From Culicoidibacter larvae (GTDB lineage: Bacteria; Bacillota_I; Bacilli_A; Culicoidibacterales; Culicoidibacteraceae): a stretch of 64,000 nucleotides of DNA. A program made the translations under genes and the position numbers. Shown piece by piece: positions 8,620 to 17,026 of this stretch (its first letter is position 1; each line of letters begins with the position of its first letter). The stretch is from NCBI RefSeq assembly GCF_005771635.1, contig NZ_VBWP01000002.1:62001-126000 (forward strand). Direction: 5' to 3'. Under the pieces are notes generated by a model. The model had not been told where the DNA came from and ran no database searches. It worked only from the letters and a program-made list of their open reading frames with translations.

Positions 8620-9140
8620 TAATTATTATTCGTCGAAATATTCGTTGAACTTCCAGAAGCATCACTGGCAACGATAAAATCATTGCGAAGCAACCATGCA
8701 TCAACCAATGATTCCGGGAAATCATCAACAGCTGTCCACTCAATCATATCAACCATGACACCATTATCTATAAAAGCTAGTGTTGGTGTATGGGCAATAC
8801 CATACTGTGCTTTAAAAGCATTCCATTCACTATCGTTTGCCTGTAAATCTTTGATATCCATATAATAGATATAATTTGCAATCTTATCATTCTGCTCAAC
8901 ATAGTTTGGAATAAACCATGATTCGAAGAAATCTGAATCACCACAATTCGGGCGGCCAACATACACATAGAAGCTTTCATTGTTAGCGACTTTATTTTCA
9001 AACTCAGCCACAGTCATTGAAGGCAGTTTCCCTTCAATTGGGCTGACGTTGTCTTGGTACCAGCCATATCCGTAATAACCACCGATGACTGCACCAGCTA
9101 AAACAATACCAATAACAACCATCAAAATATTTTTCTTCAT
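8619..9140 (-). CDS. Membrane-anchored thioredoxin-like protein with an altered CxxC
   Basis: This 173-residue protein has an N-terminal signal anchor (about residues 4-28) and an extracytoplasmic thioredoxin-like domain. It resembles the bacteriocin-accessory PedC/BrcD type. The usual CxxC is replaced by GRPNCGDS, so only one cysteine remains. The cis-Pro loop (AHTPTLAF) is kept. It follows a second, CxxC-bearing thioredoxin-like gene by 13 bases. A single-cysteine protein could act as an isomerase-like or holdase partner of that neighbour; this is inference. Confidence 0.75.
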   Translation of the reverse strand: MKKNILMVVIGIVLAGAVIGGYYGYGWYQDNVSPIEGKLPSMTVAEFENKVANNESFYVYVGRPNCGDSDFFESWFIPNYVEQNDKIANYIYYMDIKDLQANDSEWNAFKAQYGIAHTPTLAFIDNGVMVDMIEWTAVDDFPESLVDAWLLRNDFIVASDASGSSTNISTNNN

Positions 9141-9153
9141 ATTGCCAACACCC

Positions 9154-9564
9154 CTATTGAATGCCTAAGAACGAGGCATCCTTTTTTAAAAACTTCATTG
9201 TTGTATCATTATCTTTATAACCAACCTGACGGCTTGTTTCAACGCCATTTTCGTAAACAATCAAAGCCGGTGTCCCGTCTTTTAACATAGCTTCATCGCG
9301 ATTCTCAGTTTTACTAGAATCAATTGCATAAATAGTAACATTATTATCATTAATAATGCCATTTAATACCGGTTTGAATTTTGTACAATATGAACACGTT
9401 GGTGAATAAACATATAAAACAAAATCTTCCTTGTTATCAATTTTTTCTTGCACTTGTGCTAAACTTACATCTGTATAAGCATTTTGGTTACTGAAAAATA
9501 TAAAAGCAAAGAATGCTCCGATAATCAAAACAAAAGTTGCTAATAAAATAAGTAGTTTCTTCAT
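9154..9564 (-). CDS. Membrane-anchored thioredoxin-family protein (CSYC)
   Basis: This 136-residue protein has one N-terminal membrane segment (about residues 3-24) and an outward-facing thioredoxin fold. The active site SPTCSYCTKF and the cis-Pro GTPAL are intact. The start at 9564 has AGGAGG upstream; the longer frame has none. A role in disulfide exchange outside the membrane is likely. It is the first gene of a two-gene unit with the altered-motif paralogue. Confidence 0.82.
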   Translation of the reverse strand: MKKLLILLATFVLIIGAFFAFIFFSNQNAYTDVSLAQVQEKIDNKEDFVLYVYSPTCSYCTKFKPVLNGIINDNNVTIYAIDSSKTENRDEAMLKDGTPALIVYENGVETSRQVGYKDNDTTMKFLKKDASFLGIQ

Positions 9565-9641
9565 GCCCAGCCTCCTAATTTTTACTTCCTGCCTATTATA
9601 ACATAGGCTAAAACCAGACGCAAACAAAGCAATTCTTCCTT

Positions 9642-9670
9642 TTTACTTTCATGCACCGATTTGATATAAT
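9642..9670 (+). promoter_or_regulatory. yidD promoter
   Basis: -35 TTTACT (9642-9647), 17-bp spacer, -10 TATAAT (9665-9670). The ribosome binding site AAAGGAG follows before the start. Confidence 0.65.
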
Positions 9671-9695
9671 ATGATTTGAAACAGAAAGGAGCGTT

Positions 9696-9923
9696 ATGAT
9701 GAAACGCTTGCTAATTGGTATGGTGCATATGTATCAAAAATATATTTCACCATTAAAAAAGAGTCCAACATGCCGCTTCACCCCGACATGTTCTGAATAT
9801 ATGATTGAAGCAATAGAGATTCACGGATCCATAAGAGGCCTTGGCCTCGGACTTTGGCGTATCCTGCGCTGCAACCCCTTCAATAAACATTTCGGTATCG
9901 ATCCGGTGCCGCCTAAAAAATAG
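9696..9923 (+). CDS. yidD: Membrane protein insertion efficiency factor YidD
   Basis: This 75-residue protein carries the YidD signature: [17 protein letters not shown] and RCNPF. YidD is a small inner-leaflet protein that helps YidC-mediated insertion. ATG codons at 9696 and 9699 are both possible; 9696 is best spaced from AAAGGAG. The 3' end overlaps the convergent 9913 gene by 11 bases. Confidence 0.93.
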   Translation: MMKRLLIGMVHMYQKYISPLKKSPTCRFTPTCSEYMIEAIEIHGSIRGLGLGLWRILRCNPFNKHFGIDPVPPKK

Positions 9924-11076
9924 GAGTTGCGATATCCACTTCTTCAGCACCTAAATATTGAACAAATTGGTGTAAGCATTGCTCGAATGCTTGCATCATT
10001 TTTTTATCCCCAATATTCACCCCTGGCTCGAACCACCAATCAATAATTCGCAACACCCGATCCTTGCGATCGTATTTCGCCTCCATACGTGCCACAAAAC
10101 GATCTTGATATAACACCGGCAAGACATAGTAACCATACTGACGTTGTGCCGCCGGCTTGTACACTTCCCAGCGGTAATAGAATCCAAATACATCTTCAAT
10201 CAACTGCCGGTCCCAAATCATATTATCAAGTGGTCCTAACCATACCATGCTTTGATCAAGCACAGCATCCTTGAATAGTTTTTTAAAAACCTTAGGATAA
10301 TAATAGGTTTGCGGCAAATCTGCGATTTGCAGTTCACCAATTATTTCTTGTTCCAATAATTCTTGGTAACCCTGATTACGTTGCGCTGCTTTCAAACCAC
10401 GAATCCCCAGTAAAGCATCATTATTTCCTGAAGCCATTAAACCAACTGATTCAACCCGGCGTTGCAGTTGCCAACGATAAAAATCATTATCATCAAGAAA
10501 TGGTTCACTTTGTGTTAATAATTCCGGAGCTAAATGATTTTCAATTAAATCATAGGTACGGTGCGTCCCCTTACGTGTATAAATAACCACTTTACCAGAG
10601 CGATATAAATGTTCCAGTGCCAAACTGGAAACCTTCATCGAGTTGCCCCAATCACCAATTACCCGCTCATTTAAATCAATCTGCTTAGCATCCAACGGAC
10701 CCAGTTCACGGAACAACTGCAAAACATGCGGTAACACATGGTCAACTTTTTCGCCATAATGTTGTTCAGCATGTTGACGATAACGAGCAAAATATGGCCA
10801 GTCAACTGTCTGATAAATTCCCATATTCTTATCCCAGCCATCAATCAAAAGCCGGTCACTATATAATAACTGATGTAATAGTTCGGGAGTAAAATTGCCA
10901 ACCCGGGCCTGGAGCACCAGTTCCGGATTGGTGCCGACAGGATTTAGCGGATCATATTGAATCGTGTGCACCCGATCAAAATATTGCAATATCCCCGCTT
11001 TACCACTTAATGCAGCACCATGAATAAAATGATAATTCAATAGGAATTTTCGTGCTTCTGGCTTGGAAATTTTCAC
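9913..11076 (-). CDS. YcaQ-type winged-helix DNA glycosylase-like protein
   Basis: This 387-residue cytosolic protein resembles the HTH_42 family, whose E. coli YcaQ and Streptomyces AlkZ members unhook DNA interstrand crosslinks. Family-typical tracts include IQYDPLNPV near the N-terminus, [15 protein letters not shown] in the middle and [10 protein letters not shown] with WEVYKP near the end. The start is the GTG at 11076 six bases after GAGGTG; the GTG at 11085 overlaps that site. I did not assign individual catalytic residues. Confidence 0.8.
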   Translation of the reverse strand: MKISKPEARKFLLNYHFIHGAALSGKAGILQYFDRVHTIQYDPLNPVGTNPELVLQARVGNFTPELLHQLLYSDRLLIDGWDKNMGIYQTVDWPYFARYRQHAEQHYGEKVDHVLPHVLQLFRELGPLDAKQIDLNERVIGDWGNSMKVSSLALEHLYRSGKVVIYTRKGTHRTYDLIENHLAPELLTQSEPFLDDNDFYRWQLQRRVESVGLMASGNNDALLGIRGLKAAQRNQGYQELLEQEIIGELQIADLPQTYYYPKVFKKLFKDAVLDQSMVWLGPLDNMIWDRQLIEDVFGFYYRWEVYKPAAQRQYGYYVLPVLYQDRFVARMEAKYDRKDRVLRIIDWWFEPGVNIGDKKMMQAFEQCLHQFVQYLGAEEVDIATPIF

Positions 11077-11170
11077 AAATAACACCTCATTTAGCTATAT
11101 TATAGCAAATATTATGCTATAACACTTGTACTATTCCACTATTTAACGTATACTGTTACTTATAAAATAG

Positions 11171-11308
11171 AATAAGCATAAGGGAGTAGCCAGCAGGATT
11201 CCTGGTGCAAAATCAACACTAACCGATTAATTGAATTAATCTGGTTTTGTATGAAACGGCAAGACTTATGCATAGACCAAGCTGAAACGTTGTCTATGTA
11301 TAGGTCTT
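11171..11308 (+). promoter_or_regulatory. yybP-ykoY manganese riboswitch with overlapping terminator
   Basis: The conserved halves AAGGGAGTAGC (11180-11190) and CAAGAC (11260-11265) are present. P1 forms between GCATAAG (11176-11182) and CTTATGC (11265-11271). Internal helices enclose CAGG/CCTG and ACCGATTAA/TTAATCTGGT. A 17-bp stem of 11261-11277 with 11292-11308 (two G-U pairs) followed by a T run reuses the 3' half of the aptamer. Ligand-bound P1 should therefore block termination, giving an ON switch for the ATPase. Known members sense Mn2+ and control Mn2+ exporters, including a P-type ATPase in Lactococcus. Confidence 0.88.
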
Positions 11309-11347
11309 TTTTTACAGCTTAGTCTCAATTTTAGGAGGAATTTACCC

Positions 11348-13957
11348 ATGTGGTCAAAGAAAAATGTTGATGAAGTATTAACAGAATTAGGCACAGACAT
11401 CGAAACCGGACTGACACAGTCCACGTACGAGCAATCACTGGCCAAAAACGGTCCTAACAAATTACCTGAAGAAGGTCGGAAAAGTCCGATTGTTATCTTC
11501 TTCAAAAACTTTTTAGAACCGTTAGTAATTGTATTGCTACTTGCGGCAGCAATTTCGCTCTTCGTTGGCGAAGCCAAAGAAGCAATTGTTATTGTTATCA
11601 TTGTTGTTATCAATGCCATCATCGGAACTGTCCAAGAAGTTCGTTCACAGAAATCATTAGATGCCTTAAAACAGCTTTCTACCCCACAAGTAACTGTTCG
11701 CCGTAATGGTGAAACCGTTGAAGTTGATTCAACCAGTCTTGTTCCCGGAGATATCGTTGTTCTTGATGCCGGAAAATTTATTCCCGCCGATTTACGGATT
11801 GTTGAATCTGCGCAACTACAAATTGATGAGTCAGCATTAACCGGTGAATCAGTGCCGGTTAATAAAAAGTCAGCTGCTATCACCGACGAAGGCAACATTG
11901 CCTTAGGCGATCAGATTAATATGGCTTTTATGTCGACATTCATTACTAATGGCCGTGCTGTTGGTGTGGTTATTGGCACCGGATTAAACACCGAAATCGG
12001 TAAAATCGCTTCAATGATTAGCGAAGCTCCGGATACCAAAACCCCACTCCAGGAAAAATTGGCGCAATTAACAAAGGTCGTTTCAATTCTCGCCTTTGTT
12101 CTTGGTGGTATTATTCTTGCCTTAGAAATATTTATGGGCAATGTCGTTGGTGAGGCACTTATATCTGCTATAACTTTAGCAGTTGCCGTGATTCCTGAAA
12201 GCTTACCGGTTATTGTCTCTATTGTTTTGGCAATCAGCGTCAGCCGAATGGTAAAACATCACGCGATTATTAAAAAACTGCCGGCAGTTGAAACTTTGGG
12301 TGCAGTGAATGTTATTTGTTCTGATAAAACCGGAACCTTAACCCAAAATAAAATGACAGTTGTTAAATATCTTTTAAATAATAAAACTTTTGAACCGGAT
12401 AACTTTGATTTAAATGATAATACTCATGAAATCTTTCTACGCAGTTTAGAGCTTTGTAATGACTCATTCTTTAATGATGACAACCAACCTATTGGTGACC
12501 CAACTGAGGTTGCCCTCACCGCTTTTGCCGGTTTGCAAGGCTGGAATGAATTTACTATCCGCAAGGAGTTTCCGCGGGTTGATGAACAACCATTTGATTC
12601 TGACCGGAAATTAATGACCACTGTCAATCAACATAAAGAGCAGTTTGTTGTTTATACTAAGGGTGCTACTGACCAATTACTGGAACGATGCAGTAAAATT
12701 ATTTTAGACGGTACAGTAGTATCAATGACAGATGGTTTTAAGGCTGAAATTATGGCCCAAGCAAACGAAATGTCAGAAGATGCGCTTCGGGTTCTTGGTT
12801 TTGCCTATAAAGAAATTGCTGAATTAGACCCGGAAAATGATTACGAATACAACCTTACTTTTATTGGTTGTGTCGGTATGATTGACCCGGCTCGTCCTGA
12901 AGCTGCAAGTGCAATCGCGCGTGCAACCAAAGCTTCAATTGAAACTGTAATGATTACCGGTGACCATCGCGTTACTGCCTTCGCTATTGCAAAAAATCTC
13001 GGTATTGTTGATGACGAAGCTGAAGTTATCAGCGGCAGCGAGCTTGATGAAATGGATGACGAGCAGTTAGCTAAAGTTATTCGTAACTATCATGTATTTG
13101 CCCGGGTAAGCCCTGAACATAAAGTTCGTATTGTAAAAGCATTGCAATCTCATGGCTTAATCGTTTCAATGACCGGTGACGGTGTGAACGATGCACCTAG
13201 TTTACAAACTGCTGACATCGGTGTTGCAATGGGTATTACCGGAACCGACGTTTCTAAAGAAGCAGCGGATATGATTTTAACTGATGATAACTTTGCAACT
13301 ATTGTTGGTGCCGTTGAAGAAGGTCGGAACATCTATAAAAAAATCCGCCGGGCAATTGCTTTTGTTCTTTCAACTAACCTTGGTGAAGTACTGGCAGTAT
13401 TCATTGCTGTCATCGTTAGTGGTTATCAACCATTATCAGCAGTACATATTCTCTGGGTCAACTTAATCGTTGAATCAATTATTGCGATACCAATGGGCAT
13501 GGATGTTAATGACCCTGATGTTATGAATGATAAACCACGGCCACGTAATGAATCACTGTTCACCAATATGGTTTTCCGCATTCTCTTCGTTGCCTTCACA
13601 ACTATGGCTGCAGTACTTACTGCCTACTTCATCGGATTACAAGATCCAAATGATACCATTGCTAACGCACAAACGATGGCATTCTTAGTTATGGCAACTG
13701 CACCAATGCTTACCTCATTAAGTATGCGTTCTGAAAAATGGGTATTCTTCACTAAAAAAATGTTTGCTAATCGCAACTTGATTATTGCTATTATTGCTGG
13801 TATTACGCTCAACTTCCTGGCAGTATTTACCCCGCTTTCAGCATTCTTAGGATTAGTACCACTTGAAATAAATGAGACCATTATAACCATTAGCCTCATG
13901 ATTATACCAGCTTTATTGCTTGAATTAAGCAAAATTGTTGTAAAACAAAAACGATAA
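11348..13957 (+). CDS. P-type cation ATPase, probable Mn2+/Ca2+ exporter
   Basis: This 869-residue P2-type ATPase has, in order, an actuator loop (ALTGESVPV), M4 with IPESLP, the phosphorylated Asp in CSDKTGTLTQ (about residue 326) and a hinge TGDGVNDAPS. Three membrane hairpins follow to the end. The M6 segment reads WVNLIVES, with Glu where SERCA-type pumps have the ion-binding Asp of NLVTD. The riboswitch upstream argues for manganese efflux, with calcium as the alternative. The start has GGAGGAA upstream. A bidirectional terminator follows. Confidence 0.88.
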   Translation: MWSKKNVDEVLTELGTDIETGLTQSTYEQSLAKNGPNKLPEEGRKSPIVIFFKNFLEPLVIVLLLAAAISLFVGEAKEAIVIVIIVVINAIIGTVQEVRSQKSLDALKQLSTPQVTVRRNGETVEVDSTSLVPGDIVVLDAGKFIPADLRIVESAQLQIDESALTGESVPVNKKSAAITDEGNIALGDQINMAFMSTFITNGRAVGVVIGTGLNTEIGKIASMISEAPDTKTPLQEKLAQLTKVVSILAFVLGGIILALEIFMGNVVGEALISAITLAVAVIPESLPVIVSIVLAISVSRMVKHHAIIKKLPAVETLGAVNVICSDKTGTLTQNKMTVVKYLLNNKTFEPDNFDLNDNTHEIFLRSLELCNDSFFNDDNQPIGDPTEVALTAFAGLQGWNEFTIRKEFPRVDEQPFDSDRKLMTTVNQHKEQFVVYTKGATDQLLERCSKIILDGTVVSMTDGFKAEIMAQANEMSEDALRVLGFAYKEIAELDPENDYEYNLTFIGCVGMIDPARPEAASAIARATKASIETVMITGDHRVTAFAIAKNLGIVDDEAEVISGSELDEMDDEQLAKVIRNYHVFARVSPEHKVRIVKALQSHGLIVSMTGDGVNDAPSLQTADIGVAMGITGTDVSKEAADMILTDDNFATIVGAVEEGRNIYKKIRRAIAFVLSTNLGEVLAVFIAVIVSGYQPLSAVHILWVNLIVESIIAIPMGMDVNDPDVMNDKPRPRNESLFTNMVFRILFVAFTTMAAVLTAYFIGLQDPNDTIANAQTMAFLVMATAPMLTSLSMRSEKWVFFTKKMFANRNLIIAIIAGITLNFLAVFTPLSAFLGLVPLEINETIITISLMIIPALLLELSKIVVKQKR

Positions 13958-13971
13958 TTATGAGGAATATT

Positions 13972-14004
13972 AAAAGGAGTCAAGGTTTAGCCTTGACTCC
14001 TTTT
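13972..14004. terminator. Bidirectional terminator
   Basis: A 14-bp perfect stem (13972-13985 with 13991-14004) with a TTTAG loop, between convergent genes. Confidence 0.9.
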
Positions 14005-14023
14005 TCTTTTCTCTAAAAAACAA

Positions 14024-14533
14024 CTAGTCTAAATTCATATATAAAAGTCGATATATTAAAATACTTGAGGCTACTTCATTCACATAAGTATCGTTATTTT
14101 TAGTTGCGTCATTTCGTTTTAAAAACTCAGCGATCTGCTTCTTAGTATCATTACCAACATTTTGTTTAGCGGTTGCCAGAATATAACCTGCCAGTTCAAT
14201 ACTTACCTTCGGATCAGCAATATCAGCTGGTTTATTCAAAATAATACCGGCTTTATTGGCCCAATCCTGAGCAGCTGTATCAGTTAAATTAATTGCTCCA
14301 TTATACGTTTCTGTTGGCGAATAACTCTCCATAACTTCTTTATTAAAAGCTGATTCTTTAGCAACAAGCGCCATCAATAAATATGGATCAACATCATACT
14401 TCTTGCTCACTTCTTGAATAACATCGGTATGAGCAACCCGGAATAACACATTTCTGCCAATATAGTAACCACAGACAGCAAGGCTGCTGAGAATTAAAAC
14501 TGTTGCGATGAAACCGAAAACTAATTTCTTCAT
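14024..14533 (-). CDS. Membrane-anchored lytic-transglycosylase-like (SLT) protein
   Basis: This 169-residue protein has an N-terminal signal anchor and an SLT/goose-lysozyme-like domain. The likely catalytic Glu is in LMALVAKESAFN. The usual GxMQ motif after it is replaced by GAINLTDTAAQDW, so glycan binding may differ. The later motif PADIADPKVSIELAGYIL is family-like. The ATG at 14533 is better spaced from AAAGGG than the GTG three codons earlier. A role in peptidoglycan cleavage is likely but activity is uncertain. Confidence 0.72.
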   Translation of the reverse strand: MKKLVFGFIATVLILSSLAVCGYYIGRNVLFRVAHTDVIQEVSKKYDVDPYLLMALVAKESAFNKEVMESYSPTETYNGAINLTDTAAQDWANKAGIILNKPADIADPKVSIELAGYILATAKQNVGNDTKKQIAEFLKRNDATKNNDTYVNEVASSILIYRLLYMNLD

Positions 14534-14635
14534 TGCGTCCACGCCCTTTCTTCTATATTAAGTATACCCAATACCAATACACGCTGCCATGGACTGCTCT
14601 TACATTTCTGCCGCATCAACTTACAAAATCGTCAG

Positions 14636-14668
14636 AAAAAGCGTCAGGATGATACCCTGACGCTTTTT
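14636..14668 (-). terminator. Intrinsic terminator after the M20 gene
   Basis: A 13-bp stem around AAGCGTCAGG/CCTGACGCTT. The T run is on the minus strand. Confidence 0.87.
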
Positions 14669-14669
14669 T

Positions 14670-15842
14670 CTAGTATATATCGACTGCTTCGGTAAAGCAG
14701 CCGCCATTTGCTGCTATCGCAACAAATGCCTCAACACCTTTAACCAGAATCTCTGAATTAAAATCAAACTTACTATTATGCAGTGGTGCCGTATTCCCAA
14801 GTGCCACATTGCCAACACCAAGGAAAAAGAACACTCCGGGAACTTCTTGCTGATAGAAAGCAAAATCCTCTGCCGGCATAAATGGCGTATCAAACTCTAC
14901 AAACGGTAAATGAAACTTAGCAAAAGCTTGCTCCACGGTTTTAAATAAAGTTGTATCATTTATTACCGGCGGATAACCAGCAGGCATTCGCCATTCAATT
15001 TTGCAACCATAAGCAATCTCAGCAGCTCGATGAATATTTTCGATTTGCTTTTTAATTAAATAAAAAGCCTCATCAGAAAACACGCGAACTGTTCCTTGAA
15101 ACTCAACTCGCTCAGCAACAATATTAGCTGCATCACCACCATTAATTTTACCAATATTAATAACTGCCGGAAACATCGGTGAAATTTGACGCGAAAGTAT
15201 TGTTTGGTACTGCTGAATAATATCAGTTGCTACTACAATAGCATCAACACCGTCATGTGGCATTGCACCATGAGCGCTTTTCCCATGAACAACAACCTCT
15301 AGCTCACCATTCTGTGCCAATAACGGCCCTGGTTTTGAACCAAAAATACCTTCGGTCAATTCCGGCCAAACATGCAAGCCATAAACAGCCTTTACCTTGT
15401 ATTTTGTAAACGCACCGCTATCAATAATTGCCTTTGCTCCACCCGGACCTTCTTCTGCCGGCTGAAAAATCAATAAAATGTTCTTCATCAGCAAAGGTTT
15501 GTGCAACGCCAAGAAATTAGCAAAGCCAAGCATTGTTGCCGTATGTCCATCATGACCGCACGCGTGCATCATTCCGGCATACTGCGATTGAAATTCACTG
15601 CCAGTCTCCTCGGCAATCTGCAAACCATCAATATCAGCGCGGAAAGCCAACGTTTCCTCGCTGCCGGCATCTAAAAACACTAATGTACCAGTTCCGCACA
15701 CGGTTTCATACACTAAACCCATAGTATTCAGTTGCTCACGAATAAACGCAGCGGTTTTTTCTTCTTTAAAACCTAACTCCGGAATCTGATGCAGATTCCG
15801 GCGCCAAAAAACGACTTTCTCTTGTAGCTGTTTAAAATTCAT
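14670..15842 (-). CDS. M20D-family amidohydrolase (N-acyl-amino acid / N-acetyl-diaminopimelate deacetylase-like)
   Basis: This 390-residue cytosolic metallo-amidohydrolase has the M20D metal ligands in MHACGHDGHTATML, FQPAEEGPGGA, GLHVWPEL and LHNSKFDF. Family members cleave N-acyl amino acids, including hippurate and N-acetyl-L,L-diaminopimelate. It lies 21 bases downstream of a DapA-superfamily gene, so a lysine/diaminopimelate role is attractive. That neighbour has lost the DapA catalytic lysine, so a different acyl-amino acid pathway is equally possible. Confidence 0.82.
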   Translation of the reverse strand: MNFKQLQEKVVFWRRNLHQIPELGFKEEKTAAFIREQLNTMGLVYETVCGTGTLVFLDAGSEETLAFRADIDGLQIAEETGSEFQSQYAGMMHACGHDGHTATMLGFANFLALHKPLLMKNILLIFQPAEEGPGGAKAIIDSGAFTKYKVKAVYGLHVWPELTEGIFGSKPGPLLAQNGELEVVVHGKSAHGAMPHDGVDAIVVATDIIQQYQTILSRQISPMFPAVINIGKINGGDAANIVAERVEFQGTVRVFSDEAFYLIKKQIENIHRAAEIAYGCKIEWRMPAGYPPVINDTTLFKTVEQAFAKFHLPFVEFDTPFMPAEDFAFYQQEVPGVFFFLGVGNVALGNTAPLHNSKFDFNSEILVKGVEAFVAIAANGGCFTEAVDIY

Positions 15843-15863
15843 TTAGTTTCATCCTTTTTCTGT

Positions 15864-16754
15864 TTAATCTGTCGGAAATAAAGCATCAGCTTCAATTTCT
15901 TCTAATAAATCTTTGATATAGCGAGTCACCTCTGTAGGTTTTTTAGTCAGCGGCAAACGTACATCACCGACACTGATACCGGTAATATTCAAAGCCGCCT
16001 TAATCCCGGCAACATCACTTAAAGCTTCATTTAATAAAAAAATTGTTCGTGCTTGCGAACGTAGTGCTGCATAATCCTCTTGCTCAGCCAAACTCGCTAA
16101 TTGTTGCACTACTTTAGGATATAAATTAGCTACACTGCTAAACACACCAGCAAAGCCCATTGCCATATAAGGCACCAATAAATGCTCATCACTGCTATAA
16201 AAGGCACACGACTCCGGCAATAAATTCACTAAATTATTTACATACTCCAGATCAACATTAGTAACATTAACTCCGCTCACACGCGGTAATTCTACCAATG
16301 GGAGAAAATCCAATGCATCATAGTCATAACTATGCTGCATTCCGTCAAAATGCAAAATAATCGGCATATTAGTATGATCCACTACATATTCAACATACTG
16401 GCGGGCTCCAGAAGCATCACTCAAAAAGACATCCGGCATTGATAGTAGAATCGCATCAACTCCACTTATCTCAGCATCAATAATAAATTGTGCAGCAGTA
16501 GCAACATGGCCCTCATCTAAAGCAACAATCACTTTTGCGCGGCCTTGAGCCACACTCACCACACTGCTAATAACTTCCTGTAACTCCTCATCCTGCAAGC
16601 TTCGTGCTTCAGCTGTAATACTATTCAACAAGAAAGTTTCAATCCCTTCATGAATATGCCATTCAACTAATTGTTGCAGCCTTTTACTGTCAACCTCACC
16701 GAGTGTATTGAACGGCGTAACCAAAGCTACTGCAATACGATTAAAAACACCCAT
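15864..16754 (-). CDS. DapA-superfamily (DHDPS/NAL) protein lacking the Schiff-base lysine
   Basis: This 296-residue protein is a TIM-barrel homologue of dihydrodipicolinate synthase (N-terminal VALVTPFN). Catalytic positions are changed. The GTTGE loop reads SITAE (45-49). The Tyr133 site reads ILHFDG with His135. The Lys161 site reads GVNVTN with Asn163. It therefore should not form the enzyme-substrate imine, and is either a pseudoenzyme or uses another chemistry. The start at 16754 follows GAAGGGG. It is the first gene of a pair with the M20 amidohydrolase. Confidence 0.8.
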   Translation of the reverse strand: MGVFNRIAVALVTPFNTLGEVDSKRLQQLVEWHIHEGIETFLLNSITAEARSLQDEELQEVISSVVSVAQGRAKVIVALDEGHVATAAQFIIDAEISGVDAILLSMPDVFLSDASGARQYVEYVVDHTNMPIILHFDGMQHSYDYDALDFLPLVELPRVSGVNVTNVDLEYVNNLVNLLPESCAFYSSDEHLLVPYMAMGFAGVFSSVANLYPKVVQQLASLAEQEDYAALRSQARTIFLLNEALSDVAGIKAALNITGISVGDVRLPLTKKPTEVTRYIKDLLEEIEADALFPTD

Positions 16755-16814
16755 ATTTACCCCTTCTTTCATAGTAACAATTATACCATGTTTTCATTTC
16801 ACTAACTGATATTT

Positions 16815-16844
16815 TTGCTTTCAATAAAACCTTTGTGCTATAAT
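16815..16844 (+). promoter_or_regulatory. Promoter of the 33-residue peptide gene
   Basis: -35 TTGCTT (16815-16820), 18-bp spacer, and -10 TATAAT (16839-16844) preceded by TGC as in extended -10 promoters. Confidence 0.65.
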
Positions 16845-16871
16845 CAAATTAATCTCTAGGAGGCAAGACTC

Positions 16872-16973
16872 ATGAAAAAACGCACAGTGATTATTATTCT
16901 TATCATTATTTTAGTGCTAACCATCCTAGCCGCATTCGCGCTTGGCTTCTTTATCCTTAACTTACTTCAATAA
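16872..16973 (+). CDS. 33-residue single-span membrane peptide
   Basis: A basic start (MKKR) is followed by one hydrophobic helix of about 28 residues and no further domain. It has a promoter, AGGAGG eight bases upstream and its own strong terminator, so it looks like a real monocistronic small gene. Its function is unknown. Small membrane peptides of this shape can be regulators of membrane complexes or type I toxins. No antisense RNA gene is obvious beside it. Confidence 0.65.
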   Translation: MKKRTVIIILIIILVLTILAAFALGFFILNLLQ

Positions 16974-16984
16974 TAATTATTAAC

Positions 16985-17017
16985 AAACCCCGCACGGCCT
17001 TGGCCATGCGGGGTTTT
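16985..17017. terminator. Bidirectional GC-rich terminator
   Basis: AAACCCCGCA...GGCC pairs with GGCCATGCGGGGTTT (arms 16985-16999 and 17002-17016, one mismatch). It serves the small peptide gene and the convergent ABC operon. Confidence 0.88.
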
Positions 17018-17026
17018 ATTTTTCCC

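Noticed and set aside
11266-11898. Minus-strand ORF of 210 codons opposite the ATPase gene
   Set aside because: It is antisense to a conserved P-type ATPase and to the riboswitch terminator, with no domain or start signal.
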